Assembly (NCBI GenBank): GCA_013398175.1
Contig: VZRZ01002089.1
Location: 984,358 to 1,048,357 of the forward strand
Origin: Climacteris rufus
Taxonomy: Eukaryota > Chordata > Aves > Passeriformes > Climacteridae
Length of the DNA stretch: 64,000 bases
Reading direction: 5' to 3'
How positions within the stretch are numbered: position 1 is the stretch's first letter; each line of letters starts with the position of its first letter. The notes under the pieces were generated by a model that was not told the DNA's origin, did not search any database, and saw nothing but the letters and a program-made list of their open reading frames with translations. The position numbers and the translations under genes are program-made. Shown here in pieces: positions 62,101-64,000 of this stretch.

Positions 62101-64000
62101 AAAAAAAAAACCCCTATAGCATCTGATGAGTTATAGCCAGATGAGCTATGCCAAATTACACCAGATGGAGAGCTGGCCCGCAGAGGAGTTACTGTTTTCT
62201 ATAACACAGTTTCAGATGCAAGATCCATTATTTGGGACAAAAATATTCAGATTATTGCCAGCTTATCTGTCAAAAGCATTGCTAGCACAACAAGTTTGGA
62301 TTACTGTAGAGCATCTTTCCCTTCTCTCTGCCACTCTGTGAACCTAATCATGTTGAAGTGAACACCCACAGTGTTCACAACACAAAACTGCTGTGAAGTG
62401 GGAGGAGGCGTGAGGCCATGCTGGCCTTCATCCTACAAGCATATTTTGGGAGTTTTTTATTGGAGTTTAAATGCTTTTGATTTGTTCAGCTTTAAACTGA
62501 ACAGATACTGAAAAACTATTATGGCCATTGATGCTTCACTGTAAGTGGTACTGGTCCAGTACTGTTTAATATCTTCATCAATGACATAGACAGAGGGATT
62601 GGGTGCACCCTCAGCAAGTTTGCAGACAACACCAAGCTGAGTGGTGTGGTTGACAAGCCTGAGGGACAGGATGCCATCCAGAGAGATCTGGACAAGCTCG
62701 AGCTGTGGGCCCATGTGACTGCTATGTGATTCAACAAAGTCCTACACATGGCTTGGGGGCAACCTGGCTTCAACACAGGATGGGAGATAAAGGGATTGAG
62801 AGCAGCCCTGCAAAGAAGGACTTCAGGGTGCTTGTGAATGAGAGGCTGGACCTGAGCCAGCAATGTGCATTTGCAGCCCAGAAAGCCAAACACATTTTGG
62901 GCTGCATCAAAAGCAGCATGGCCAGCAGGTCGAGGGAGGAGATTCTGCCCCTCTGCTCTGCTCTGGTGAGACCCCACCTGGAGTTCTGCATCCAGCTCTG
63001 GGGTCCTCAGCATAGAAAGAAATGAACCTGTTGGAGCTGGTCCAGAGCATACAGCAAAGATGATCAGAGGGATGGAACACCTCTCCTATGAAGACAAGAT
63101 AGAAATGTTTGGGTTGTTCAGCCTGGAAAAGAGAAGCCTCCAGGGAGACCTCATTGTGGCTTTCCACTACTTAAAGGGGGCTCCTAAGAAAGATGGGGAC
63201 AAGCTTTTTGGTAGGCCCTGTTGCAAAAGGATGAGGGAGAGATAAAAGAGAGGTAAGTAGAACTACCTAAGCATACCACACCAGTCAAAGTACAGCTTTT
63301 GAACATACAAGTGTTTGAAATGGCTTAGCAGATTCCTGCTTCTGCCATGCCTTGCTTTACCCATAAGCCTGAAAATGCTGAGCTTCAGCTAAATTTTGTG
63401 GTGCTAAAAATTTGAAAGCTAAAATGGTGTTGAAGGCAACAAAGAAGGAGAAATAGAAACAGATGATCTGCAGGCATGGAAATTCCATGTTCATTCCCCG
63501 TGAAGTTTTAGCTGTGTTGGAAATTATTCAGTAAACTGAAATGAATCAGTGGCACTGCAGTAATGGATCCTGAAGTGTTCCTACTCACAAAAGAACCAGT
63601 GACAACAAAAATTACCTGAGCTATGTTTTGTTGTCTACTATGCTGCAATTGTCTGGAATACTACTGGTCTGAAATAAATATAAATAAACCAAAAATTATG
63701 TAAAAAGTGGTTCCTTCATTATTTTGCTTGAACTATCAATAATACCATTTTGAAATTAAAAGTTCTGTTTCAATACATGCATATATATGAAGCTGGTGAA
63801 TCAAATTTTCAAAATTTTCAGGACTTTGAGATCACAGAGAAATATATTCCCTAACTTCCCAGTGAGCATATTGGACAGCATGTATAATATGTAAAGTGTA
63901 CAAAAAGTGTATATAAAGGCAATAGAAAAATAGTCTGAAAGCTTTGCATTAGTATTTGCAAGTTTAACAGGTTCCTTTGGACAGATGCATATAGTACAGT
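59171..64000 (-). other. ADGRB3: ADGRB3 intron upstream of the first visible exon (partial)
   Basis: At least 4830 bp of intron before the 59006-59170 exon. It is AT-rich and contains one CR1 fragment at 62545-63245. I see no other exon-like stretch with splice borders. The acceptor at its low end reads TTTGTTGCAG on the minus strand. Confidence 0.85.
62545..63245 (+). mobile_element. CR1 LINE fragment lacking its 3' end
   Basis: The plus-oriented copy covers the end of the reverse-transcriptase domain and part of the C-terminal region. FADN replaces FADD at 62619-62630. Further pieces decode to QDAIQRDLDKLELWAH and SSMASRSREEILPLCSALVR. The sequence stops matching at about GATGAGGGAGAGATAAAAG and no CR1 tail follows, which is unusual for a LINE that normally loses its 5' end. 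Confidence 0.92.

Larger units (their letters stand above)
1..64000 (-). other. ADGRB3: ADGRB3 (BAI3) gene, internal part
   Basis: Eight minus-strand exons encode consecutive parts of the extracellular region of ADGRB3: three TSRs, the hormone-receptor domain and the start of the GAIN region. The joined exons keep one frame. The order and content match the known BAI family layout (CUB, TSRs, HRM, GAIN/GPS, seven helices). The family is known to act at the neuronal plasma membrane: BAI3 binds C1q-like proteins, shapes dendrites through ELMO/Rac signalling, supports synapses and takes part in myoblast fusion. BAI3 is favoured over BAI1 or BAI2 because peptides such as CPEDYLMSMVWKRTPAGD and LAKGQRMLAGDGMSQVTK are as I remember them for BAI3. 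Neither gene end is in the window, so no promoter, start codon, stop codon or polyadenylation site can be placed. Confidence 0.95.

Noticed and set aside
62519..63025. Frames of 164 (minus) and 106 (plus) codons
   Set aside because: CR1 sequence and its antisense shadow.

Overview
The window is a piece of a bird genome, or less likely another CR1-bearing reptile. It is AT-rich and has no long continuous reading frame. It carries many decayed CR1 LINE copies, the dominant interspersed repeat of birds. It holds an internal part of one large spliced gene on the minus strand: ADGRB3 (BAI3, brain-specific angiogenesis inhibitor 3), an adhesion G-protein-coupled receptor. The gene runs from high to low coordinates and extends past both edges of the window.

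Eight coding exons can be read directly, each with GT-AG borders and compatible phases. In transcription order they are: three thrombospondin type-1 repeat (TSR) exons at 59006-59170, 55494-55658 and 54128-54292; two hormone-receptor (HRM) domain exons at 47591-47692 and 46864-46970; and three exons of the GAIN region at 31460-31654, 24955-25023 and 20090-20198. Spliced together they give 1077 bp (359 codons) without a stop. The 5' part of the gene (signal peptide, CUB domain, any earlier TSR) should lie beyond position 64000. The rest of the GAIN domain, the GPS cleavage site, the seven-helix domain and the tail should lie beyond position 1. I saw no exon in 1-20089 or 59171-64000.

The rest is intron. 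It contains six substantial CR1 pieces (5341-6730, 16596-17885, 20706-21215, 39178-39505, 40441-40900, 62545-63245), one shorter piece at 54779-55030, and three small CR1 tail remnants. All copies with reverse-transcriptase sequence are visibly dead. There is also a probable decayed LTR around 34000-34400, a recent 181-bp tandem duplication at 50526-50888, an AT/CA microsatellite block beside the HRM exons, poly-A/poly-T tracts and several short inverted repeats.

I found no RNA gene, CRISPR array, operon or other evidence of a new biological system. The most interesting observations concern the modular TSR exons, the unusually CpG-rich TSR exon, the repeat-filled 620-bp intron, the near-identical tandem duplication and odd structures inside or beside the CR1 copies.
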